From Bdellovibrionaceae bacterium UBA2466 (lineage in GTDB: Bacteria; Bdellovibrionota; FAC87; UBA2466), in NCBI GenBank assembly GCA_002342225.1, contig DDPO01000091.1, positions 1-9,094 on the forward strand: a stretch of DNA of 9,094 bases, written 5' to 3'. The position numbers were made by a program, and so were the translations under genes. Each line of letters opens with the position of its first letter. Position 1 is the stretch's first letter. This document shows, one piece after another, positions 1 through 5,983 of this stretch. The notes beneath the pieces were generated by a model that saw only the letters and a program-made list of their open reading frames with translations, did no database searches and was not told the origin of the DNA.

Positions 1-1007
1 GATTTTCGCGAAAAGACATTGGCTCGACCCCAAGGTTCTACAAAACGGGGAGAGTCTGGACTACGAAGCTCCTCTTTCAATTGAAATTGGTTTGCGGGTG
101 AGAAAACCTCGCAAGGGACACCACCAAATTGCTTGCTGAGAAACTCGGGCAGTCCTTTGAGAAGACCTGTTCCTCCAGCAATTTTTATTGCTGAGATCGA
201 TTTCTTATATGAGTTTCTATAAGCGATTAAGCTATGATTCAATTCGGTCAGCAAAAACCCTAACGATTGTTTTGTTGCCTCGAGAATCTCGCCTCCCTGA
301 GAAGCCGATCCAACATAAAGCTGGTGTTTTTTGTCTTCAGCTTGTTCAAGCGGGTCACCCGTGGTTATCGCAATGTTCTTAGTAATTGCCATCCCCCCCC
401 AACCGAAACACCTGAACGCTTCGATCCTGCCTTCGTCTATAATGGAAATAATGGTTTTGGAATGTCCGATATCAGCGATGAGGGTGGGCCCCGAAGGCTG
501 GTTTTCTAGCTGAGCTAGTGATGCTCCAAAAAGATTTATAAGACCCATGCCATCGAAAGTAAGCCAGTCGGGATCAATCCCTACTGTCTTTAAGTATTCG
601 AGATGGTTCGTGATAAAGCGATTTGGGGCGATAGCTGCAAAAACCAAGCATGAATCTTTTTGTGGATAGATTTGATGCTGAACGACAGTGTCTTCCAGTT
701 TAAATGGTAGAGAGTCCTCGAGTTCAAATTGGTACATCTGTTCCGCTTTTTTCTTTTGTTTTACTGGGATATTGAGAAATCTCATCGAAAGATTTGGGGC
801 TGGAAGCGAGCAGACGAGCTTATCAGGATGGCTAGGAAGTTTAGCAAGAATTTGAGCTATGGCTTCTTTGTAGAGCTCCTTAGGGTCATCCATTCTGAGG
901 GGTAAACGAGCTTCGTGAAAATCCAGAATTTCAAACTTTCGAAATCGAGACTCGGTTTCTACGGCTTTAACACTCCAACTACCCAATTCGATTGCTAGAA
1001 CTCTCAT
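1..1007 (-). CDS. gspL: GspL-position actin-fold protein of PilM type, 5' part (C-terminus beyond window)
   Basis: Inner-membrane-associated platform component that should anchor GspE. The frame is open for 335 codons from the ATG at 1007 to the left edge with no stop. Actin-like (ASKHA) nucleotide-fold signs in order: phosphate-1-like ELGSWSVKAVE (7-17), SLPAPNLSMRFLNIP (67-81), phosphate-2 DIGHSKTIISI (179-189), FGWGGMAITKNI (201-212), and adenosine-site-like IAGGTGLLKGL (276-286). These resemble PilM of type IV pili as much as GspL. No transmembrane helix appears in 335 residues, whereas classical GspL crosses the membrane after about 240-270. It is therefore either a free PilM-like protein followed by a PilN-like partner, or an unusually long GspL. 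The gene directly follows gspK, the gspL slot. An eight-G run on the coding strand encodes W203-G204-G205. Fold assignment is firm; the choice between GspL and PilM is not. Confidence 0.87.
   Translation of the reverse strand, partial: MRVLAIELGSWSVKAVETESRFRKFEILDFHEARLPLRMDDPKELYKEAIAQILAKLPSHPDKLVCSLPAPNLSMRFLNIPVKQKKKAEQMYQFELEDSLPFKLEDTVVQHQIYPQKDSCLVFAAIAPNRFITNHLEYLKTVGIDPDWLTFDGMGLINLFGASLAQLENQPSGPTLIADIGHSKTIISIIDEGRIEAFRCFGWGGMAITKNIAITTGDPLEQAEDKKHQLYVGSASQGGEILEATKQSLGFLLTELNHSLIAYRNSYKKSISAIKIAGGTGLLKGLPEFLSKQFGGVPCEVFSPANQFQLKEELRSPDSPRFVEPWGRANVFSRK
393..400 (-). repeat. Eight-base G homopolymer inside the PilM/GspL-like gene
   Basis: Eight consecutive C on the plus strand (G on the coding strand) within codons 203-205 (Trp-Gly-Gly). 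The frame is open here. It is the longest G/C run I noticed in the window; a 7-base run at 8842-8848 in gspD is the next. Confidence 0.85.
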
Positions 1008-1011
1008 GTTT

Positions 1012-1016
1012 TCCTC
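1012..1016 (-). promoter_or_regulatory. Ribosome binding site of the PilM/GspL-like gene
   Basis: On the minus strand GAGGAAAACATG: GAGGA ends 4 nt before the ATG at 1007, inside the 11-nt gap after gspK. It fixes the start of the last gene. Confidence 0.7.
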
Positions 1017-1018
1017 GC

Positions 1019-2434
1019 TTAAGTTTCCATCCAGTATAATACTTTTAACGCGTTTGGCTCTTTTTTGGCTGTTCCCTGCGGAGGCGTGATAAACTGTGTT
1101 TGTGTTCCTGCTATAAGAATATCACATCCGAAGACCCCATTTGGGTCCTGTTTCCAGACCCCTGTTAGACTTGTGCAGGAATCTTCATCGGTAGGCCGCT
1201 CCAAACAAATACCTGGGTTGGTCTTCCAAAAAAAATTGTTGTCTCGCCCACAATCGGCTTGGGAAACATTCTTGGTTGCGGCAGTTCCTTTGCCTGTTGT
1301 AAGTGCAACTGCAACGCGTATCTTCTTTTGAATGGTGGTTTTACTCTTTGGTACGGTACCCGTTCCCTCAATTAAGAAGCTGTAGGTTTGCACTGTGAAG
1401 GGATAATCATTGGGGTCCTTGTAGCGGTCTAAAAAACCATTTCGGCCAAGCGTTTTTGTGACATAGTCAACAAACGACGCCTCAGTGGCCCACTCTCCAA
1501 TGCGGTTTTTTTCGTCCATGATCTTTGTAAGATCATCCTCCGTAAAATCAGGATAAATCGCTTTTAAAACATTTTTATTGGCCTCATTCAAATTCACTTT
1601 GCCCTCGTAAGAGTAGACTGTCACAAGCGGTTTCAATTTTTGGAAAAGATTTTCTTCGACTGAACGAACTAGTCTTAATTCATCGAGCGTAAAAAATCTT
1701 CCTCTTTTGGCTTTATAAGGCGGCACTTGCTGGTCATAGAAGCGGTCTTTATTTCGTTCTCCAAAAGCCACATCATCCCGATTGACCCAGTCCATGATGT
1801 CAAAAACAACTTCCTCGACGCGGTAATTACCAAATTCATCTTGAGGGTTATCAGAGGCTCGAAAAATTTCATTAACTGCATTGTAAAGTAACCGAGCTAC
1901 GTGCTCGTAAAAACCGTTGGGAGGTGAGGCGCTTGCAAAGTTAATATTAAAATTCCCCTTACTGATATCTTGCTCTGTTAAAATCAAAGAGTTGAGATTT
2001 ATTTTTGACGACTCGTTTGTGATCGTTTGGCTAAATTGCCCCGTGCTTATCATGGTCTCTTGAACAGCCTGTTCAGCAGCATCTTTGTCGGCTTTTGTTA
2101 GCTTTTTGATTGTACTAGCTGCAGGGGGAAAGGGCGGGAGTGGCAAGCTCCAAACCGCAGCAAGTTTCTGCTTAATCATATTATTCGACTGAAATTGCTT
2201 GTTAGCTTTCATAAAGAGAGCAATTCTCGCTAGTCCAAATCTAGCACCTGACTTTGCTAAGTAATGGGCTTGCAGTTGATTGAGTTCGCTGTACGCTAGT
2301 TTGCGCTCAATAGCTACACTGTATTGAAACTCAATCGTAAGTAGACTCATGATTAAAATCGATACCAAAACTGTGAGCAAAGCGACGCCACGTTGGTTTT
2401 CTCTTGTGCAATTTCTTTTGCAATCTAGAGTCAC
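1019..2434 (-). CDS. gspK: Minor pseudopilin GspK, enlarged, with cysteine-containing C-terminal tail
   Basis: Largest minor pseudopilin, at the distal tip of the pseudopilus; 471 aa against roughly 280-340 in well-known GspKs. Leader of 16 residues, cleavage G16|V17 in RGVALLTVLVSILIMSLL. Position +5 is Thr, not Glu, as expected because GspK typically lacks Glu+5. Family signs: YLAKSGARFGLAR (58-70), INLNSL (145-150), DIMDWVNRDD (212-221), FFTLDELRLV (247-256) and KVNLNEANKNVLKAIYPDF (279-297), with conserved-looking acidic residues near 213-220 that could bind calcium. Extra length comes from a Pro- and Ala-rich stretch at about 95-135 and from residues about 379-471 after the normal end, which hold C395, C410, C420 and C437. 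The GTG start overlaps the gspJ TGA as GTGA and has GAGGA 4 nt upstream (TGAGGATACAGTG). The stop is 11 nt before the PilM-like gene. Confidence 0.95.
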   Translation of the reverse strand: MTLDCKRNCTRENQRGVALLTVLVSILIMSLLTIEFQYSVAIERKLAYSELNQLQAHYLAKSGARFGLARIALFMKANKQFQSNNMIKQKLAAVWSLPLPPFPPAASTIKKLTKADKDAAEQAVQETMISTGQFSQTITNESSKINLNSLILTEQDISKGNFNINFASASPPNGFYEHVARLLYNAVNEIFRASDNPQDEFGNYRVEEVVFDIMDWVNRDDVAFGERNKDRFYDQQVPPYKAKRGRFFTLDELRLVRSVEENLFQKLKPLVTVYSYEGKVNLNEANKNVLKAIYPDFTEDDLTKIMDEKNRIGEWATEASFVDYVTKTLGRNGFLDRYKDPNDYPFTVQTYSFLIEGTGTVPKSKTTIQKKIRVAVALTTGKGTAATKNVSQADCGRDNNFFWKTNPGICLERPTDEDSCTSLTGVWKQDPNGVFGCDILIAGTQTQFITPPQGTAKKEPNALKVLYWMET

Positions 2435-3138
2435 TGTATCCTCACAATTACTTGCTCATTATTCGGAAATGAAATCTTGAATTGAGTTTCGACCGTTAGC
2501 GGTTTGGCTTTGTTGTTAGCGCCTGCCACAAGAATTTTTATTTTGACAGCACTTGGAAACTTATCACGATAAACCCCAGAGTCTGAGTTCCAGCTGTCTT
2601 CCCATTTTTGAGTTTTGGGATCAAAGTACTGAAACTCCAAGGACTCGACATTTTCCAGCAGTGTGTAGACACTTCCTCCTTCGTAAGGGTTGTCGTCAAT
2701 CAATTCGGACTCGCGTTTGACAAGGGTGCTTTTGTTCGAGTTTTTCGCGCTTTGAAGAGAGAAAGTAATTTCAGTCTGCTCGCTTTCTCGCTTCCCCGCA
2801 AAATAGTTACGATGGGACAATGAAGTGAACGTAAGTTGATTTCTTTTGCCGTCAAAAAGCGATCGCGTGACGGCTCCTCCTTGCTGTAAAGTCTGTTTGG
2901 CATTAGGCCCTAAGTCGTCGTAAAGCACGTGGAACGCTTGGCGGATATCGGTTTCCATGGCGTTCAAAGCAGAACGCGCATTGGAGAAGGCATCCACATC
3001 TTTAAAGGCAGTATCTTTAGTATTTCGAATTAATGTGATCTGTTTAATGGTTGTTAAGGCAATGATTGAAAAAAGAGCCATAGAAAGCAGCACCTCTAAC
3101 AGAGTAAAGCCGGCCAAGTTTTCATTGGTTTTTTTCAT
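2431..3138 (-). CDS. gspJ: Minor pseudopilin GspJ
   Basis: Minor pseudopilin that packs with GspI and GspK at the pseudopilus tip; 235 aa, slightly above the usual 195-215. Leader MKKTNENLAG, cleavage G10|F11, FTLLEVLLSMALFSIIAL with Glu at +5 (E15). The globular part carries GspJ-like features: a helix with ARSALNAMETDIRQAF (54-69), LTFTSLSHR (102-110), STLVKRESELID (137-148) and LLENVESLEFQYFD (160-173). I chose the ATG at 3138 because it overlaps the gspI stop as ATGA and gives a normal 10-residue leader. An upstream in-frame start at 3225 would add 29 residues and destroy the leader. No separate ribosome binding site is seen, so translation is probably by reinitiation after gspI. The stop TGA overlaps the gspK GTG. 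Confidence 0.95.
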   Translation of the reverse strand: MKKTNENLAGFTLLEVLLSMALFSIIALTTIKQITLIRNTKDTAFKDVDAFSNARSALNAMETDIRQAFHVLYDDLGPNAKQTLQQGGAVTRSLFDGKRNQLTFTSLSHRNYFAGKRESEQTEITFSLQSAKNSNKSTLVKRESELIDDNPYEGGSVYTLLENVESLEFQYFDPKTQKWEDSWNSDSGVYRDKFPSAVKIKILVAGANNKAKPLTVETQFKISFPNNEQVIVRIQ

Positions 3139-3680
3139 AGTGTTGGAATAGCCAGTGGTAGATCGTACCGAGCCACGTGAGTTGTGACATCTACAGACCT
3201 TTGGTTTTTCTTGCCTTGAATCCAAAAAACCTCAGCATGAAGTTCACGCATAGATTTGCTTAAATGTTCACTAGCAGTTTTCAAAATCATTTTCTGAATC
3301 TGGTCTTCTCTGCTGACCCCCTCTTCCCGTTCCTCGGGAGCTTGAGAGGCCATCGCAGCGGCCGATTGTGAAAGCTTGAAATCAATTTCGTGACAACGAG
3401 TGACCCAACGGTACTTTTCAAAGGGAGCCTCAAACTTACCCTCTTTTTTCTTGTCACAGGCCTTGTCAAAGCCCTCAGCCTCAATACGCGCCTCTAACTC
3501 CGTCATGGTTTTTTTAAGTAACCATGTTGCAGTCGTAACCTCTTTCAAGTCTTGAGTCGCCCTGACCGAACCCCTCGTAAGGTCAACCGCGACCACGGCT
3601 GCAATGACAAATAGGGTAATTGCCAAGAGGACTTCTATGAAAGTGAAGCCGCTTTGGTTGTTAGCATTGTTGGTTTTCAT
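3135..3680 (-). CDS. gspI: Minor pseudopilin GspI
   Basis: Minor pseudopilin expected to join GspJ and GspK in the trimeric tip of the pseudopilus; 181 aa, longer than the roughly 120-130 aa of enteric GspI. Leader MKTNNANNQSG, cleavage G11|F12, then FTFIEVLLAITLFVIAA with Glu at +5 (E16). A membrane-type helix covers about 12-34. C75 and C96 could form a disulfide in the globular domain. The extra length is mostly a charged loop around 108-135 (rich in Glu, Gln and Ala), followed by a C-terminal strand region SVDVTTHVARYDL. The ATG lies 3 nt after the gspH stop with no clear Shine-Dalgarno, suggesting coupling. The stop TGA overlaps the gspJ ATG as ATGA. GspI is assigned from position between H and J and the signal, less from the divergent body. 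Confidence 0.9.
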   Translation of the reverse strand: MKTNNANNQSGFTFIEVLLAITLFVIAAVVAVDLTRGSVRATQDLKEVTTATWLLKKTMTELEARIEAEGFDKACDKKKEGKFEAPFEKYRWVTRCHEIDFKLSQSAAAMASQAPEEREEGVSREDQIQKMILKTASEHLSKSMRELHAEVFWIQGKKNQRSVDVTTHVARYDLPLAIPTL

Positions 3681-3683
3681 AAA

Positions 3684-4340
3684 TTAAAACTGGTCCAATT
3701 TTTGTTTAAAAAAATCGACTTTTCCGGCTGTTGGATGAATATAGAGTGAGTACCCTCCCTCTTTTTCTTTGCCAGTATTGAAAATAATAATGGCTTTTTC
3801 GTTCAGTCCATTGGGGAAAAAATAGACATAGGCGGTTCCCTCTTTGACGAGGCCCTCTTTTTCTTTTAGGACTCCGGAAAAAACGACTCCCGCTGGAAGT
3901 GGCTTAGGCTCCGCGAAATATTTATCTGCAGCGGAAAATGAAGATGGCGGCTCTGGTTCTCCCTTTTTCTTGGGATCTACCTTTTTACTCAACAGGGATG
4001 TTTCATATAAAAGCTCTTCACCTTTTTGGGTTTCGACAAAATAGGTGTTTTTTTCAAGATCAAGGCTAAGTCGGTAAATCGAATTAAGAAGGATAGCATC
4101 AGTTCTTAATCCCCTGACAAGCGCCGTCATTTTTCTTGCAGACGTGGCTATGTTTTGCCCTGTTATCCTAGAAACCACCGGCATACCAAAGGACAGTACG
4201 AGCACGATGATAGCTAGAACGAGCAGGATTTCAATCAGAGTAAAGCCAGCATTACTAGATGATAATCGAGTCGGTTGTAACTCTTTTTTGTCAGTCCGAC
4301 TTAATATCGTCAGCGGTGCCGGGCTTTCGATCTGGGCCAT
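3684..4340 (-). CDS. gspH: Minor pseudopilin GspH (start uncertain)
   Basis: Minor pseudopilin of the T2SS pseudopilus tip. The prepilin signal SNAGFTLIEILLVLAI is clear; cleavage after Gly leaves Phe at +1 and Glu at +5, with a hydrophobic helix after it. From the ATG at 4340 the protein is 218 aa with a 32-residue leader, long for this family. The body is hydrophilic, with a Lys/Pro/Glu-rich loop (KKVDPKKKGEPEPPSSF), then PLPAGVVFSGVL, VYFFPNGLNEKAIIIF and a final HPTAGKVDFF, the usual GspH layout. The frame stays open upstream, so ATGs at 4379 and 4367 or a TTG at 4397 are also possible. None has a convincing ribosome binding site, and these would lengthen the overlap with gspG from 50 to as much as 107 nt. 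The stop TAA is 3 nt before gspI. Identity is supported by signal and position; the start is weak. Confidence 0.87.
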   Translation of the reverse strand: MAQIESPAPLTILSRTDKKELQPTRLSSSNAGFTLIEILLVLAIIVLVLSFGMPVVSRITGQNIATSARKMTALVRGLRTDAILLNSIYRLSLDLEKNTYFVETQKGEELLYETSLLSKKVDPKKKGEPEPPSSFSAADKYFAEPKPLPAGVVFSGVLKEKEGLVKEGTAYVYFFPNGLNEKAIIIFNTGKEKEGGYSLYIHPTAGKVDFFKQKLDQF

Positions 4341-4725
4341 CTGAAGTGATGGAATAGGTTTGTCCATCTTCGCATTCATAGTGATAATCCGAGCCAAAGG
4401 GGTCTTTTGGAATAGCTTTTTTTCCTAAATAGCCACCGTCAGGATAATTTTCAGGAACTTTTCCTGAGGTAGGCTTGCTAATTAATGCCTCGAGACCTTG
4501 ATTAGTTTCTGGATATGTGTTGTGAGCTAGAAAGTAAGCATCTAGCACTTGTTTGAAACTTGCAATTTGCACTTTGGTTGCATCTACTTTTGCTCTTTTA
4601 AATTGATCGATAAGCTTTACACCGGCAAAACTGCCTAACATAACAACGAGAGCTAGTACAATCATGATCTCAACAAGCGTGAAACCTTTGTTGTTTCTTT
4701 TTTTGTGTTGTTTTTTTTGTTTCAT
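4291..4725 (-). CDS. gspG: Major pseudopilin GspG
   Basis: Main subunit of the periplasmic pseudopilus, 144 aa, the normal size. The leader is very basic (MKQKKQHKKRNNKG), followed by the prepilin peptidase site G14|F15 in KGFTLVEIMIVLAL, with the conserved Glu at +5 (E19). The hydrophobic N-terminal helix covers about 15-37. GspG hallmarks follow: YPETNQGLEAL (71-81), DPFGSDYHY (108-116) and the C-terminal calcium-loop sequence SDGPDRKPGTADDI (128-141), with aspartates D129, D132, D139 and D140. Processing by a GspO/PilD peptidase is expected; that gene is not in the window. The coding strand of the leader holds A8 and A7 runs. The start is fixed by the strong ribosome binding site. The 3' end overlaps the likely gspH start. 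Confidence 0.98.
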   Translation of the reverse strand: MKQKKQHKKRNNKGFTLVEIMIVLALVVMLGSFAGVKLIDQFKRAKVDATKVQIASFKQVLDAYFLAHNTYPETNQGLEALISKPTSGKVPENYPDGGYLGKKAIPKDPFGSDYHYECEDGQTYSITSDGPDRKPGTADDIKSD

Positions 4726-4734
4726 TTCTACGGG

Positions 4735-4740
4735 CTCCTT
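4735..4740 (-). promoter_or_regulatory. Strong ribosome binding site of gspG
   Basis: On the minus strand AAGGAG lies 9 nt before the gspG ATG, in the longest intergenic gap of the operon (25 nt). It is the best Shine-Dalgarno match in the window, which fits the need for far more major pseudopilin than minor ones. No promoter-like pair of boxes is evident in the gap. Confidence 0.75.
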
Positions 4741-4750
4741 CTTCGATGTC

Positions 4751-5977
4751 TTAGCCGGGTGAAGCTGCTAAGTTGTTTAATTCAAGTAACGGCATAAAAA
4801 TAGATAATGCGACCAATGCGATGACTCCACCCATCACCGCAATCATAAGTGGCTCAAGTAACCTTGTCATTGATTGTATTGCAGCATCTACTTGGGAGTC
4901 ATAGGCGTCGGAGACGACATTCAGCATCTCTTCTAGCTCTCCGGTTCTCTCTCCGACGGCAATCATGTGGGTAAGAATAGGGGGGAACTCACCACTGGCT
5001 TTGAGAGGTCCCGCAATGGAGTGCCCCTCGCTAATGCTATCTCTGGATTGAATAAGAGCTTTTTTGATCACAGCATTATCAACCACTTCTTTAACTACAT
5101 CAATGGCATCTAAGAGCTGAACGCCACTACCCAACATGGTGCTGAGCGTTCTTGCGAACCGTGACACAGCAATCATTCGGACCAACTTTCCAACGCCGGG
5201 AGTTTTAAGTGCAATAGCGTCCCATTTGGCACGACCAGCTTCGGTACTAATCCAAGCCTTGAAAAGAAAGAAACCACAGACAATGAATACAATAATGAAG
5301 AACCAATAAGTAGAAATCACATTGCTGATGGAAAGCATGATCTGTGTTAATTGGGGCAAAGCCATATTTGAACCTGCAAACACTTCTGTAATTTTGGGAA
5401 CAGCAAATGCAAAAAGAAAAATCGTAATAGCCGTTCCGGCTATCATCATGAAGATTGGATAGGTCATGGCTCCAATAATTTTTTGTCGCATGGCTTGGTT
5501 GGCTTCAGCAAAGTTGGCGAGTCTGACCAACACCAAGTCTAGGTTACCGCTTGCTTCCCCTACCTGAATCATAGCAACGAATATCGGGGTGAAAACTTTT
5601 GGGAACATTTTGCAGCTATCAGCGAGCGATTTTCCTTCGTTTACTGAGGCCTTAACTTGAGACATCACCGATTTTAAATTGGGGTCATCGGTTTGCTCCA
5701 CTACTGCTTCCAAGGCTTCGTCGAGCGGAATTCTAGCTTTCACCATTGTGGCTAATTGCCGAATCATGAGTGTGAGGTTTTTAGATTTTACCGAGCCGCC
5801 AAAGGATATTGCTGATTTTGATTGTCCTTTTTTCTCGCCAGTTCGTTCCTTGATTTCAGAAATAAATATTCCGCGCTGCTTGAGCTTCTGTCTAGCTGTC
5901 TTGGAGGAATCAGCATCGACGGTGCCCTTGGTTGAGCGTCCATCGGCAGCTACTCCTTTGTATTCAAAAATCGCCAT
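4751..5977 (-). CDS. gspF: Type II secretion inner-membrane platform protein GspF
   Basis: Polytopic inner-membrane protein at the base of the pseudopilus, contacting GspE and GspL; 408 aa, the usual GspF length. It opens with the family N-terminus MAIFEYKGVAADGR. Two copies of the T2SSF helical domain follow (about 70-193 and 272-394), each with the matching signature: VGEASGNLDLVL (139-150) and VGERTGELEEML (341-352). Three hydrophobic segments are visible, at about 171-193, 220-240 and 375-398, in the usual places. The ATG at 5977 lies 6 nt after the gspE TAA. The only ribosome-binding candidate is a weak AAGAG inside the end of gspE, so translation is probably coupled to gspE. The gene ends with TAA 25 nt before gspG. 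No irregularity seen. Confidence 0.97.
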   Translation of the reverse strand: MAIFEYKGVAADGRSTKGTVDADSSKTARQKLKQRGIFISEIKERTGEKKGQSKSAISFGGSVKSKNLTLMIRQLATMVKARIPLDEALEAVVEQTDDPNLKSVMSQVKASVNEGKSLADSCKMFPKVFTPIFVAMIQVGEASGNLDLVLVRLANFAEANQAMRQKIIGAMTYPIFMMIAGTAITIFLFAFAVPKITEVFAGSNMALPQLTQIMLSISNVISTYWFFIIVFIVCGFFLFKAWISTEAGRAKWDAIALKTPGVGKLVRMIAVSRFARTLSTMLGSGVQLLDAIDVVKEVVDNAVIKKALIQSRDSISEGHSIAGPLKASGEFPPILTHMIAVGERTGELEEMLNVVSDAYDSQVDAAIQSMTRLLEPLMIAVMGGVIALVALSIFMPLLELNNLAASPG

Positions 5978-5983
5978 ATGTTG

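Noticed and set aside
188..513. Three overlapping plus-strand open frames near the left edge
   Set aside because: They are antisense to the PilM/GspL-like gene, whose open frame of 335 codons with clear motifs explains the region.
3139..3225. Upstream in-frame start of gspJ at 3225
   Set aside because: It would add 29 residues before a normal leader and overlap gspI by about 90 nt; the ATG at 3138 has the classic ATGA overlap and a 10-residue leader.
2431..4725. Type IV pilus minor pilin cluster instead of T2SS pseudopilins
   Set aside because: Gene order D-E-F-G-H-I-J-K, the GspG calcium-loop end and the GspK without Glu+5 are T2SS features; only the gene at 1-1007 looks pilus-like.
4726..4750. 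Possible internal promoter or terminator in the gspF-gspG gap
   Set aside because: Only 25 nt, with a ribosome binding site but no hairpin plus T-run and no convincing -35/-10 pair.
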